Below are positions 1 to 10,010 of a stretch of 64,000 nucleotides of DNA, piece after piece. Under the pieces are notes generated by a model that was not told the origin of the DNA, searched no databases, and saw nothing but the letters and a program-made list of their open reading frames with translations. Numbering within the stretch: the stretch's first letter is position 1; every line of letters begins with the position of its first letter. The position numbers and the translations under genes were made by a program. Source of the DNA: Streptomyces sp. P3. GTDB lineage: Bacteria; Actinomycetota; Actinomycetes; Streptomycetales; Streptomycetaceae. The stretch lies in the NCBI GenBank assembly GCA_016893485.2, contig JAFEKX020000001.1:1550001-1614000 (forward strand), read 5' to 3'.

Positions 1-902
1 ACGCCCTGTCAGTTCGGCGGCCACACCTACTGCATGCGCAACGACATCGCGCAGGTCGTCCTCTGGTACAACAAGTCCCTGATGGACCAGTGGGGTTACC
101 AGGTCCCCACCACGTGGCAGGAGTACGAGGCCCTCGGCACGAAGGTCGCCAAGGAGCACCCCGGCTACCTCGTCGGCTCGGTCGGCGACACCAACTCCCA
201 TGAGTCGTACTTCTGGTCGGGGCAGTGCCCCGCGTTCAGCCTGACGAAGCCGGACACCCTGCGCACCGACCTGCAGGACCCGAAGTGCACCCGCATGGCG
301 ACCCTGCTGGACCACCTGATCAGCGCCAAGGCCGTCGCGACGCAGGGCTTCTTCAGCCAGGGCTTCGCCAAGGACAGCGGCAGCAAGGTCCTGATGGCGT
401 ACGGCCCTTCCTGGTACGGCCAGTACCTCTTCAAGGCCGGCTTCAAGACTCCGGCCAAGCAGATCGCGGCGGCGCCCCCACTGACCTGGCAGGAGAGAGC
501 ACGGCTGCCACGGGCAACGTCGGCGGCGGTGTGTGGATGGTGTCCTCGCACAGCGCCAACCTCAAGGCGTCCACGGATCTGGTGACCTGGCTGACCACCT
601 CCGACGCGAACCAGGCGACCGCGCCCACGTATCCGGCCTACGCGCAGGCGGCGAAGGCGTGGCTGGCCAACCCCGCGAACAAGGACTACTTCGCCAATGA
701 CGTGAGCGGGCCGTTTGAGCAGGCCGCGAACGAGGTGTGGACCGGCTGGTCGAACACCCGGTTCTCGGACTCCACCGCCTGGTCCAGCGTCGTCCTCCCC
801 GCCCTGACCGCCGGGAAGAGCCTGAGCGAGACGCTGCCGGCCTGGCAGCGGGAGATCGCCGACGAGGCCAGGAGCCAGGGCTACAAGGTGGTCGATCAGT
901 GA
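1..902 (+). CDS. Sugar ABC transporter substrate-binding protein (5' end outside window, one frameshift)
   Basis: Extracellular solute-binding protein of a carbohydrate ABC importer; it would capture a sugar outside the membrane and deliver it to the two permeases that follow. The window opens inside the gene, so signal peptide and lipobox are not visible; about 300 residues remain. Recognisable are the family-1 binding-protein segments QVVLWYNKSLMDQWGY near the start and the C-terminal helix with EVWTGWSN. The frame changes near position 492 (cag-gag) by loss of one base, after which GNVGGGVWMVSS continues the same protein. The stop overlaps a GTG of the next gene (GTGA), indicating coupling. 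Family assignment is firm; the sugar is not identifiable, although the linked isomerase and ROK kinase suggest a hexose such as mannose. Confidence 0.85.
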
Positions 903-1829
903 CCCTGCTGGAGACCGAGCGCGTCACCGTCTCCCCGTGCGCCGCCGCATCACGCCGCGGCGCACGGGCCGCGGTCGCGCGGGCTACTTCTTCGTCGCGG
1001 GCTACGCGCTGCTGCTGCTCGCGTTCGGCGTCTTCCCCACCGGCTACGCCTTCTACCTCTCGCTCACCAACGACCGGGGCCAGTTCACCGGACTCAACCA
1101 GTTCGTGAAGGTCGTCCAGGACTACCGCTTCGTCCCGGCCTTCACCCACATGCTGATCTATCTCGTCATGTGGCTGGTGACGCTGGTCGTGGTGGTCGTG
1201 CTGACCGCCGTGGTGCTGCGCGGCCGGGTGCGTCCTGGTACGTCGGCGCTCTTCCGGTTCCTCTACTACATCCCCGGCGCCCTCGCCGGAGTGGCGAGCG
1301 TCCTGGTCTGGCTGTTCATGCTGGACCCGGACGTCAGCCCGGTCTCGTGGCTGCTCAACGCCATGGGGATGAAGACGTTCGCCGCCGTCCTGGCGCCCGG
1401 CAACCTGCCGCTGATCCTCATGCTGATCGCCTTCTGGACCGGCGCCGGCGGCTGGATGGTCGTCATGTACGGGGCGTTGAACAACATCCCCGACGAGGTC
1501 CTGGAAGCCGCCCGCATGGACGGTGCGGGCCCTGGCGCACCGCCTGGCACATCCAGATCCCGATGATCAGGCAGTGGATCGTCTACATGGCGATCATGGC
1601 CTTCGCGACGGGCACCCAGCTGTTCGTCGAGCCCCAACTCCTCCAGACCGCCAGCCTCGGCAGAGTGAGCCCCACCTGGTCACCGAACCAACTGGCCTAC
1701 GTGTACGCCTTCCAGCAGGGCGACTTCAACGGCGCCGCCGCCATCTCCGTCGTCCTCCTGGCCGTGGGGCTCGTCGCCGCCGGTCTCCTGGTCGCCCGCT
1801 CGAACCTGTTCACGTTGGACGAGAAATGA
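899..1829 (+). CDS. Sugar ABC transporter permease, MalF/UgpA type (frameshifted)
   Basis: Inner-membrane permease of the binding-protein-dependent sugar importer. Hydrophobic helices begin about 20 residues in (YALLLLAFGVFPTGYAF) and the cytoplasmic EAA loop that docks the ATPase is present (EAARMDGAG, then HIQIPMIRQW). A frameshift at about 1531 (one C missing after gcgggc) splits the loop. A second possible C loss in the CCCC at 933-936 would join a GTG at 899, which overlaps the preceding stop, to the main frame; otherwise the start is GTG 937. No ATPase gene is visible here, so the importer probably uses a shared MsiK-type ATPase encoded elsewhere, as is common in Streptomyces (inference). 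Confidence 0.85.
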
Positions 1830-2739
1830 CACAGACGACTCTCTCCCTTACGGCCGTGAGGCGACGGGTCCGCCCGTCAAGGACCCTTCCCTTCCTGGTC
1901 GTTGGCCTCCTCCTGGCCTTTCTCCTGGTGTTCTTCGTGCTGCCGGTGCTCTGGCTGCTGCTGGCCCCGTCGAAGACCGCGGGCGAAGTAGTGCGGGACA
2001 ACCCGCTCTCCTTCGGCTCGTTCCACCAAATAGGCACCGCCTGGCGGCACTTGTTCGCCTTCCAGGACGGCGCCATGTCGAGGTGGCTGCTCAACTCGGC
2101 CATCTACTCCGGCGGTTCACTCATCCTGACGCTGGCCGTCAGCGTTCCGGCCGGCTACGCGCTGGCGCTGACGAAGTTCAGGGGCCGCAAGACGCTCCTC
2201 GTGATCACCCTGGTCACCATGATCATGCCGCAGGCCACCCTGGTGCTGCCGATCTTCCTGGAGCTCAACCGCTTCCATCTCATCGGCACCGTCTGGTCGG
2301 TGATACTCCCCTTCTCCTTCTATCCCTTCGGCGTGTACCTGGTCTACATCTACTTCGGGAGCAGCCTCCCCGGGACCTGCTGTCCGCCGCGCGCATCGAC
2401 GGCTGCACCGAGTGGCAGCTCTTCGCACGCATCGCGCTGCCGCTCGCCAAACCGGTGGTCGGACTGGTCGCGTTCTTCAGCTTCGTGGGCAACTGGAACA
2501 ACTTCTTCCTGCCCTATCTCGTGCTGCCGAACAGCGAGCAGTTCCCCGTCCAGGTGGGCCTGAACCAACTCCTCACCTCCACACCGTCGTTCAACCCCGT
2601 CGCCGGCGCCGGACTGAACATCACCATCCCCGAACTCGCCCTGGCCATCCTCATCGCGATCCTGCCCGTGCTGGTGCTCTTCGTCTTCTCCCAGCGCACC
2701 CTGGTGTCCGGGATGCTCGCCGGATCGAGCAAGGAATGA
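1826..2739 (+). CDS. Sugar ABC transporter permease, MalG/UgpE type (frameshifted)
   Basis: Second membrane subunit of the same importer. The ATG overlaps the previous stop (ATGA), so the permeases are translationally coupled. A strong N-terminal helix (LVVGLLLAFLLVFFVLPVL) is followed by the usual six-helix plan. The EAA loop reads SAARIDGCTEWQLF and continues into ARIALPLAKP. One C is missing near 2371 (ctccccggg), just before this loop; both frames encode clearly MalG-like sequence. The C terminus SQRTLVSGMLAGSSKE resembles the family's typical ending. The stop overlaps the ATG of the isomerase-like gene. Confidence 0.85.
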
Positions 2740-4460
2740 GCGCCGCCCCCGCCCGCAGAGGAGACCGTGTGTACCGGCTCGATCCGCGCTACGCCCCCGC
2801 CCCGCAGGCCGCCCTCCGCACCGGATGGCAGGCGGTCGCCTCCCAACTCCCTGCCGGTCCGGCGGTGTTGGCCGTCGAGGGACCCCCGTCCGTCGACTGG
2901 ACCCTCCTCGCCGAACGCCTCTCCCATGAACTGACCGCACGCGGCATCCCCGTCACCCTGCTCGACATCCGGGGCCACTACGCGCAGCCGGCGCTCGTCA
3001 GGAGCCGTACAGAACGACTCGCGGACGCCGACGACCCCTACTTCCGCAAGCTCGCCGGCAACTCCTTCGACGACCTTTTCGAGACCCTCCCGGCACCCGC
3101 ACCACCCCAGGCGGGACTGCTCCTCGTCCTCGGCCCCGGCGCCGCCCTCGTGGAGCACGACCTGCTCTGGTACGCCGATGTCCCCAAGCGGTACGCGGAG
3201 GCCGCCGTCGGCGTGGGCGAGGTGGGCGCCCACCTCGGACTGCCGGACGAGAAGCCCGACTTCAGCCGGCTCTTCTACATCGACTGGCCGATGCTCGACC
3301 GCCACCGCGACGCGCTCGCCCACCGCCTCGACGCCTGGCTCGACCTGCAAGACCCCGACCACCCCGCGTGGATCGACGGAGCGGGCCTGCGCGCCACGTT
3401 CACCGCACTGGCCCACCAACCGGTCCGCACCCGTCCGTACTTCAACTCCACACCGTGGGGCGGCCATTGGGCACAGCGCGAGCTCGGCTTCAATCCCGAC
3501 TCCCCCAACACGGCGCTGGGTTACGAGCTGATCGCCCCGAGGCCGGCATCCTCATCGGCACCGGACCTGAGGCTCAGGCCGAGGTGCCGTTCCAACTCCT
3601 GTGCGTGCTCGAACCGTTGAGCGTGCTGGGGGCGGAGGCGCATGCCCGCTTCGGCACGTCCTTCCCGATCCGCTTCGACTACCTGGACACCGTCGGCGGC
3701 GGCAGCCTCTCCGTGCACTGCCACCCGAAGGAGTCGTACATGCGCGAGCGTTTCGGCTGGGACTACACCCAGCACGAGACGTACTACCTCTCCCGCGGCT
3801 CCGCCGGCACCAAAGTGTTCCTCGGCCTGCGCGAGGACGCCGACGTGGACGTCTTCCGCAAGGAGGTGGAGCGGGCCGTGACCGAAGGAGTCCCCTGGAC
3901 CCCGAGGACCACGTCCTCGCCTTCCCCGCCGAACAGGGCCAGTTGTTCATGATCCCGGCGGGCACCCTGCACGCGAGCGGCGCGGGCAACCTCGTACTGG
4001 AGATCAGCGCCACCCCTATCTCTACAGCCTGAGGTTCTACGACTGGCTGCGTCCCGGCACCGACGGCAACCCGCGCCCCCTCCCTACGAGCACGGGTTCG
4101 CCAACCTGGAGACCGGACGACGCGGGAGGCCAGGCCCGCGACCTGGTCCAGGAACCCCGCACCGTGCGCGAGGGCACCGGCTGGCGGGAGGAGGTCATCG
4201 GCGCGCTGACCGAGATGTTCTACGAGGTCAGGAGGTTCGTACTGGACGCCGGGGCCGAGGCGGCCGACGACACACAGGGCCGGTTCCACATCCTGAACGT
4301 GGTGGAGGGCGAAGGCATCACCGTGCGCACGGCGGCCGGAGACCGCCACGAACTGGCCTACGCGGAGACGCTCACCGTGCCGGCCGCGGTCGGCGCGTAC
4401 ACCCTTCGAGCGGCGGCCGGTGGTGGCCCGGTGCGTGTCGTGAAGGCGCTGGTCCGTTGA
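2736..4460 (+). CDS. Class I mannose-6-phosphate-isomerase-like protein with N-terminal degenerate kinase-like domain (several frameshifts)
   Basis: Predicted cytoplasmic sugar-phosphate isomerase of the cupin type, which would interconvert mannose-6-P and fructose-6-P. Residues 1 to about 200 look like a nucleoside-kinase fold, but at the expected P-loop position the sequence is VEGPPSVDWT, without the GK(S/T) motif. The isomerase part has the metal-site region HCHPKESYMRERFGW followed by QHETYYL, a second cupin segment FMIPAGTLHASG, and a C-terminal cupin that includes HILNVVEGEGITV. Frame changes, each one missing base in a C run, fall at about 3537, 3894 and 4013; a compensating pair around 4080/4115 probably scrambles a short stretch after GFANLE. 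ATG 2736 overlaps the permease stop. The operon position supports mannose or a related hexose as imported substrate. Confidence 0.75.
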
Positions 4461-5365
4461 TCCCTGTCCTGGAGATCGGCGGCACCCACGTCACCGCGGC
4501 GCTCGTCGACCCGCTCGACGGACGGGTCACCGGCCGCACGCGCACCCCGCTCGACGCGGACGGCGATGCCGAGGCCATCCTCGGCACCCTCCGCCGATGC
4601 GCCGACGGACTGCCGGTGCCGCCCGGCGCACGGTGGGGCGTGGCGGTGCCCGGGCCGTTCGACTACGCGAAGGGGGTCGCCCTCTTCGAGGACGTGGGCA
4701 AGTTCGACGCCCTGTACGGGATGGACGTGCGAGCGGCACTCCTGCGCGGACTGCGGCACCGTCCCGGCGACGTCGTGTTCGTCAACGACGCCCACGCGTT
4801 CCTGACCGGCGAGTGGTCCGCCGGTACCGTCCGCGGCCACCGCCGCGCCGTCGGCATCACGCTCGGCACCGGCGTCGGCTCCGCGTTCCTCGCCGACGGC
4901 CGTATCCGCGACCACGGTCCCGGCCTACCGCCCGAGGGCCGGATGGACCTCACCGAGATCGCCGGCCGCCCCCTGGAGGAAACGATCTCCCGCCGCGCGA
5001 TCCTCACCCGCTACGGCGACCCCGCCGCCGATGTCCACGACATCGCCGTACGAGCCAGGGCGGGGGAAGAGCGGGCCCGGCGCGTACTGGTCGACGTCTT
5101 CACCGCACTGGGCGTCGAACTGGGCCCGCGCATGGCGGACTTCGGCGCGACAGTCCTGGTCGTCGGAGGCTCCATGGCCCGCTCCTGGGACCTCGTCGCC
5201 CCCGCACTGTCCAGCGGTCTCGCAACCGGGGGCTGGCCACCGGACGACCCACATGCCCGCGCGCTGAAAGTCGCCGACTCCGCGGGAGACGCGGCACTGG
5301 TGGGCGCGGCCCGCGCGACGGTGACGCGGCTCCCCGCCGGGGCCCCGGCCGGTCCCCGGGAATGA
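4457..5365 (+). CDS. ROK-family sugar kinase
   Basis: Intact ROK-family protein, probably an ATP-dependent hexose kinase completing the uptake operon. The ATP-binding motif is at the N terminus (EIGGTHVTAAL), the catalytic Asp is in FVNDAHAF around residue 115, and the phosphate loop LGTGVGSAFL follows. The usual ROK zinc motif (CxCGxxGCxE) is absent: the corresponding stretch is HGPGLPPEGRMDL, so this is a zinc-less subgroup whose substrate is uncertain. The start is TTG 4457, overlapping the isomerase stop (TTGA), and is the only start compatible with the N-terminal motif. Length of 302 residues is normal. It is one of few genes here without a frameshift. Confidence 0.85.
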   Translation: MIPVLEIGGTHVTAALVDPLDGRVTGRTRTPLDADGDAEAILGTLRRCADGLPVPPGARWGVAVPGPFDYAKGVALFEDVGKFDALYGMDVRAALLRGLRHRPGDVVFVNDAHAFLTGEWSAGTVRGHRRAVGITLGTGVGSAFLADGRIRDHGPGLPPEGRMDLTEIAGRPLEETISRRAILTRYGDPAADVHDIAVRARAGEERARRVLVDVFTALGVELGPRMADFGATVLVVGGSMARSWDLVAPALSSGLATGGWPPDDPHARALKVADSAGDAALVGAARATVTRLPAGAPAGPRE

Positions 5366-5698
5366 CTCACGTAGCACGACCGAGATGGGCGCACAGAGTG
5401 CTCGCAGGGGCCTGACGTGGACCATCGGGCACACCGTGGGTCCCCGACTGGCCCCCAAGGCAACGCCGTAGAGCCCTGCACAGGACCCCGGCCTTGCCGC
5501 GTTCGCGCCAGGTTGGCGCCATCGCTTCCGTTCCCCCTACGCAGTCGCGCATCACGTCCGTCCACCCTTGATCGTCGGCGGGCGGCTCCCCCACGCGCTC
5601 AGCAGATCGGGATTCGCCGTGGGCGCGGACGCCAAACCGCAGGCCGGCGCGAGCAGTTCGGCTCCAGGGCCGGGCGGGGGCCGGCACGCCACCCCGAT
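5366..5698. other. Gene-free interval
   Basis: About 330 bases between the ROK gene and the convergent dehydrogenase gene. Long open frames cross it on both strands, but their translations are Arg/Pro/Gly-rich and match no family I recognise. No clear terminator hairpin, repeat or RNA gene was seen. Confidence 0.5.
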
Positions 5699-6576
5699 TC
5701 AGGAGGCTGTGATGGCTGCGGCCACGTCCTCGTCCCCGTGGCCACCTGCTATCGCTTCGTCCCAGCGCTTCAACACCGCCTCGGTGAGCGGCAGTTCGAT
5801 CTCGTGGTGGTCGGCGGCACTGAGCGCGAGGGTGATGTCCTTGGCCGCGTGGCGCAGCGGGAAGCCCGGAGTGAAGTCGTGCTGAACCATGGCGTGGCCC
5901 TTGCTCACGGCGTAGGCGGACCCCAGGGGGCTCCCGGAGAGGGTTTCCAGTACCTGGTCGGGGTTCAGGCCGAGTGCGGCGGTGAGGCTCATGGTTTCGG
6001 CCATGCCTTCGGCCAGGACAGCCAGCCAGTTGTTGAGTACGAGCTTGAGCCGACTGCCGTCTCCGACACGGTCCAGCCACAGGGTCTGGTGACCGATGGC
6101 GTCGAACAGCGGCTGCACGCGCGGGCGAAGCGCCCGGTTCCCGGAGGCGAGGATGAGCAACTCCCCTCGCTCTGCGGGCTCCGAGCTGCCGGAGACGGGC
6201 GCGTCGACGAAGGCGACGGTCTGGTCGGCAAGCTCGGCCAGGTGCTGGGTCGCGCCGCTGCCGACGGTGCTCATCTGGACCCAGACCGCCTCCGAGGGGA
6301 GCGCGGCCAGGGCACCCGCGGTACCGGTCACCGCGCTTTCGACCGCGGGGCCGTCGGTGAGCATGGTGATCAGGAAGTCGGCGTCCGAGGCCGCCTCGGC
6401 CGGCGAGGACGCCACACGCGCGCCCTGAGCGGCCAGTGCCTCGGCCCTCTCCCTGGTCCGATTCCACACGTGTACGTCGAATCCGGCCCGCAGCAGATTG
6501 CGTGCCATGGGGCTCCCATCACCCCGACGCCGAGGACGGCGATCTTTGTCTGTGCGGTCTTGGCTTGCACGGTCAT
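5699..6576 (-). CDS. NAD(P)-dependent 3-hydroxyisobutyrate-dehydrogenase-family oxidoreductase (frameshifted)
   Basis: Beta-hydroxyacid dehydrogenase family. The N-terminal Rossmann motif is IAVLGVGVMGAP; the substrate motif DAPVSGSSEPAERG and the catalytic-Lys region LKLVLNNWL are both present, so catalytic residues appear intact. One C is missing at about 6512 in the CCCC before the second half of the dinucleotide-binding motif, splitting the first 20 residues from the rest. The ATG at 6576 shares a TGATG overlap with the stop of the broken aldo/keto reductase upstream on this strand, so the two were an operon. Total length near 290 residues is normal. The substrate cannot be told from sequence. 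Confidence 0.8.
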
Positions 6577-7237
6577 CACTCACTCTCCGGGGACGGGCCG
6601 GCGACCGGGGTGGCCGCGGCCATGATCGAGTCGATTTCCTTCAGGTCGGTCTCGCCGAGCGCGATGTCGGCCGCGGCGAGGCTGTCTTCGACGTGGCCGG
6701 CGGTAATGCGGCTACGGAGTCTCCGCCGGCGGGGTCCGGAAGCACTCGGCCATCCGTTCGGCGTTGAAGCGGACACGCCCACGTGGCGGATCTCGCCGGA
6801 GTCCACCGGTTCCTTCAGGGGCCGGCAGTCTCGGCGAACTGTGCCTTCGGGTCGGGCCAGTGGACCTGGTGGAGGTCGATGTGGTCGACGCCCGACGGGG
6901 TCAGCATCGCGTCCACACCTTCGCGCAGCGCGCGGAAGCCTGCACCCCGGGTCACACCGGTGTCGGTCCTACGGAGACCGCCCTTGGTGGCGATCACCAC
7001 CTCGGCGCGGTTCCTGCGCAGTTCGTCGCGCGGGGCACTGCCGAGCAGCCGTTCCGAGGCGCCGAAGCCGTAGGCCTGGGCGGTGTCGAAGCTGTTCACC
7101 CCGCGCTCGCATGCCCGGCGGACGGCCGCTTTGGCCTCGTCCTCGGCGAACACGCCCCGGTCACCGTCGAGTTGCCAGGTGCCGAAGGTGATACGGGAGA
7201 CAGGCGGCCCTGTCCTTCCCCATGTGGTGGTACGCAT
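6576..7237 (-). pseudogene. Aldo/keto reductase remnant with internal deletion
   Basis: The N-terminal part is a typical aldo/keto reductase: SRITFGTWQLDGDRG, the catalytic Asp/Tyr region NSFDTAQAYGFG, the Lys-containing VIATKGG and the HIDLHQVHWPDP strand. After about 150 residues the frame is lost (near 6817, again near 6775), and the sequence then jumps to a C-terminal segment (HVEDSLAAADIALGET) that in intact members lies roughly 100 residues later. The gene spans about 660 bases, whereas family members need about 950. Frameshift alone cannot explain this; part of the barrel and NADPH site has been deleted. ATG 7237 has a good GGAGGG ribosome-binding site. Confidence 0.75.
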
Positions 7238-7279
7238 CGTCACCCTCCAGGAGGGAGTGTCGAAAGGAACTGTGTGGAG

Positions 7280-8608
7280 TCAGCGTTCTGCCTCTTGGCG
7301 CTCATGACCCGTGCCGGTTGAGGTGGTCGACGCGGTCCGGGAGCGCGTGGTGGAGCCGTGGCCGCGCGTGAGTACGGCCACGGCGGCGAGCAGGACCAGC
7401 ACGACACCGGTGAACCAGGTCGTCGCCATGGTCACGGTCATCGAGCGAGTGGCGACGCCGAGGCCCACAGGCAGCAGGGCCAGACCGAGGTAGGACGTGA
7501 AGAAGAGGCCGGCGAGGGCCTCACCGCGCCGGGCCACGGACGCCGTGCCCGCCACATGGCCCACTGCGGACTTGAACAGCACCCCGGCGCCTGCACCAGC
7601 GGCGATCCCGGCCAGCACGAACACCGGCAGGCTGGCGATGTGCATGGCGACCACGAGGACGGCCATACCGGCGGTCAGGGCGAGCAGGCCGACGGTCCAA
7701 CGGGTCCGCTCGCCGAGGCGGCCGGTGAACACCTGGGCCGCCGCGGCGGCGCCGAACACGCTGAACACGATCAGCCCGGCCAGCACGCGGGAGGGATGGT
7801 GCAGGGTTCCGCCGACGAACCCGGGGACCAGGGAGGTGAACAGGCCGAAGACGGCCATGGACGCGAACCCGGCCGCCGCCGCGCCCAGGTACCCCCGCTG
7901 GCCAAGGCCGTCACCGATCCGCTGGGGCCGGTACGCGGGCCGGACAGCCGGCTTCCGGACGGTCTCCGGCGTGAGGGCGATGGCGACGACACCGAGCAGC
8001 AGCAGCACGGCGAAGACCGCGTACGGCAGACGGAGCGGCGCGTCCAGGTACTGGGCCAGCGCCCCCGCGACGAGCGGGCCCAGGCCCAGGCCGCCGATGT
8101 TGGCCGCGGTCGACACGATCTCGAACCGCCGGGTCGAGGCGCCGGGCCGGTGCGCGCTGTGCAGCTCCTGCAGATGGGCGGTCGCGGTCGCCGTCAGCAT
8201 GCCGACGCCGAGGCCGGTCACCAGCCGGGCGACGATCAGGACCGGCAGCGACGGCGCGGCCAGGAAGAGAGCAGCGGCGAGCAACTCCAGGGCCAGGGCG
8301 GACGTCATGATCTTCTTGCGGCCCACCCAGTCCGAGACATGCCCGGCGAACAAGAGACTGGTGAGCACGCCGATGGCGTACACCGCGAACACGACGGTGA
8401 CCGTGAACGTGGAGAAGCCGTCGTGCGCCTGGTAGATGGGGTACAGCGGCGTGGGGACCGTGGAGAACGCCATGGCGGTGACGAACACCGCGGCGATCGT
8501 CCAGAACCCGACACCGTACCGACGGGCGGAATGCGGGCGCTCTGCCGCCCGCGCTCCTCGATCAGGTGCGCGGTCCGCAGGCGGATAAGCGGTCGACATC
8601 GTCACCAT
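7280..8608 (-). CDS. MFS transporter
   Basis: Major facilitator superfamily membrane protein of about 440 residues in one uninterrupted frame. Twelve hydrophobic segments can be drawn; the loop 2-3 signature appears as GHVSDWVGRKK, and loop 4-5 has VARLVTGLGVG. The N terminus is a polar tail and the C terminus is Ser/Thr-rich. It is divergent from the LysR gene across a 150-base region carrying a palindrome, the standard arrangement of an efflux pump with its regulator. ATG 8608 is used here; ATG 8599 three codons on is equally possible. The substrate is unknown; a small-molecule or drug efflux role is an inference. Confidence 0.85.
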   Translation of the reverse strand: MVTMSTAYPPADRAPDRGARAAERPHSARRYGVGFWTIAAVFVTAMAFSTVPTPLYPIYQAHDGFSTFTVTVVFAVYAIGVLTSLLFAGHVSDWVGRKKIMTSALALELLAAALFLAAPSLPVLIVARLVTGLGVGMLTATATAHLQELHSAHRPGASTRRFEIVSTAANIGGLGLGPLVAGALAQYLDAPLRLPYAVFAVLLLLGVVAIALTPETVRKPAVRPAYRPQRIGDGLGQRGYLGAAAAGFASMAVFGLFTSLVPGFVGGTLHHPSRVLAGLIVFSVFGAAAAAQVFTGRLGERTRWTVGLLALTAGMAVLVVAMHIASLPVFVLAGIAAGAGAGVLFKSAVGHVAGTASVARRGEALAGLFFTSYLGLALLPVGLGVATRSMTVTMATTWFTGVVLVLLAAVAVLTRGHGSTTRSRTASTTSTGTGHERQEAER

Positions 8609-8710
8609 CAGAGCACTCCCAGCCATTGAGGATGGAATCCGGCGGCCTGAGCCACCTGCTCCTTTCAACGTGCACCCGGAGAGGTTGTTTCCCATTCCAA
8701 GGAGATGACT

Positions 8711-8729
8711 GGAGATAATGGTTATCTCC
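8711..8729. promoter_or_regulatory. Palindromic operator between the MFS and LysR genes
   Basis: GGAGATAATGGTTATCTCC is a perfect inverted repeat: 8-base arms around TGG. A GGAGAT half-copy precedes it 11 bases upstream. It lies 29 bases before the LysR start and about 100 before the MFS start, a fitting site for LysR autoregulation and control of the pump. Confidence 0.6.
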
Positions 8730-8758
8730 GCATCAGCTGACCAGGGAAGGCGACAGCC

Positions 8759-9618
8759 ATGGATCTTCGACAGATGGAGGTCGTCATCGCCGTCGCCGAG
8801 GAGGGCGGGTTCAGCGCCGCGGCCCGGCGCCTGCACGTGGTGCAGTCCGCGATCTCGAGCACGGTGCGTGCCCTGGAGCGCGAGTTGGGGGCACCCCTGT
8901 TCCACCGCACCACGCACCGAGTGTCGCTGACCCCTGCGGGACACGCCTTCCTGCCGGCCGCCCGCGCCACCCTGGAGGCCGCCGAAGAGGCCCGTGCCGC
9001 CGTCGACCTCGCGCAGGGCGAGCTGCGCGGCGAGATCACGGTCGGCGTGATGCAGGGCCTCTACGCGGGTCTCGCCCCGGCACTGGCGGACTTCCACCGC
9101 GAACACCCAGGGGTGACGGTGCGGCTGCGCCAGGCCCCCGTCGACGACATCCCGCAGGCACTGCGCGAGGGTGCCGTCGACCTGGCCATCGCCGCGCTGG
9201 ACGCCCCGCAGTCACGCGGACTCACCACCCGCTTGCTGCTGCGAGAGGACATGGTCCTGGTGACCGCGCCGGCCGAAACACCGCGACCGGCACGGCCGAC
9301 GACCCTCGCCGAGGCAGGCCGCCTGCCCCTGGTGGACTTCCCGCCGACCTGGGCGATCCGGCACGAGGTCGACAAGGCGTTCCGTGCAGCCGCCGTCGAG
9401 CACACCACCACCTTCGAGGTGAACGACATCCTGGCAGCCGGCGACCTGGTCCGATACGGCCTGGGCGTGTGCGTCATGCCCCCATCACTCGCGGCACGCT
9501 TCCCCGAACTCCCGACCCGCCCCTTCGCCGCGCAGGCACCTCCTGGACGCTCCGGGTCATCCATACCCGCGGAGAACAGCCACCCGCGGTCGCTGCGCTC
9601 CTGCGCCACATCAGATGA
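8759..9618 (+). CDS. LysR-family transcriptional regulator (C-terminal frameshift)
   Basis: The N-terminal winged helix-turn-helix is typical (MDLRQMEVVIAVAEEGGFS, then HVVQSAISSTVRALE), followed by a substrate-binding domain that begins near residue 90 (GEITVGVMQGL). The reading frame of the first 257 codons runs on past 9540 into unrelated sequence. The frame that restores family-like sequence (WTLRVIHTRGEQPPAVAALL) is reached by one lost base near 9529 and ends at 9618, giving the usual length of about 286 residues. The gene is divergent from the MFS transporter, which it probably controls through the palindrome at 8711-8729. Confidence 0.8.
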
Positions 9619-9689
9619 CCGGCCCACCCTCATCCGGCACGGTGAGGTGACCGGCCCGGTCCCGGGGGCGGCCTGACCTGCGGGCGAAG

Positions 9690-9996
9690 GCGGATGCCAC
9701 CCCATGACCCTGCTCCTGACACCCGGCCAGTGCAGTGGCGCCCCACAGAGGATCGAGGTCCTCTACGGCGTCCGCGTTCCCCGCCGCCAGGGCGGACGCC
9801 CGCGCACGCGGCCCCGCCACCTCAGCGGCGACAAGGCATACGGCTCCTGCCGCCACCTGCGAAGACGCCGGAACAAGCACACGATTCCGGAGCCGAACAA
9901 CCAGGGGCCGAACGCGAACGACACGGCAGCCACGGCGGCCGACCCACCCGGTTTCGACAGTGAGACCCACAAACGAGCCCCAGAAGCCGGAATCCG
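9690..9996 (+). pseudogene. IS5-type transposase remnant (C-terminal DDE part)
   Basis: Translation gives segments characteristic of actinomycete IS5-family DDE transposases: RIEVLYGVRVPRRQGGRPRT, GDKAYGSCRHLRRRRNKHTI with the DKAY motif containing a catalytic Asp, then PEPNNQ and PPGFDSETHKR. Neither the transposase N terminus nor the final Glu region (normally NVVERSF) is present, and no terminal repeats were found. It is an old fragment, not an active element, and marks an insertion-prone stretch together with the IS701 fragment at 10470-10749. Confidence 0.7.
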
Positions 9997-10010
9997 CCCA
10001 GCACCAACGG

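Noticed and set aside
5367..6467. Long open frame on the minus strand (366 codons) across the gap and the dehydrogenase gene
   Set aside because: Its translation is Arg/Pro/Gly-rich without family motifs, and the overlapping frame encodes a clear dehydrogenase.
7358..8629. Long plus-strand open frame opposite the MFS gene
   Set aside because: It is the antisense shadow of a well-defined membrane protein; composition is Gly/His/Arg/Gln-rich with no motif.
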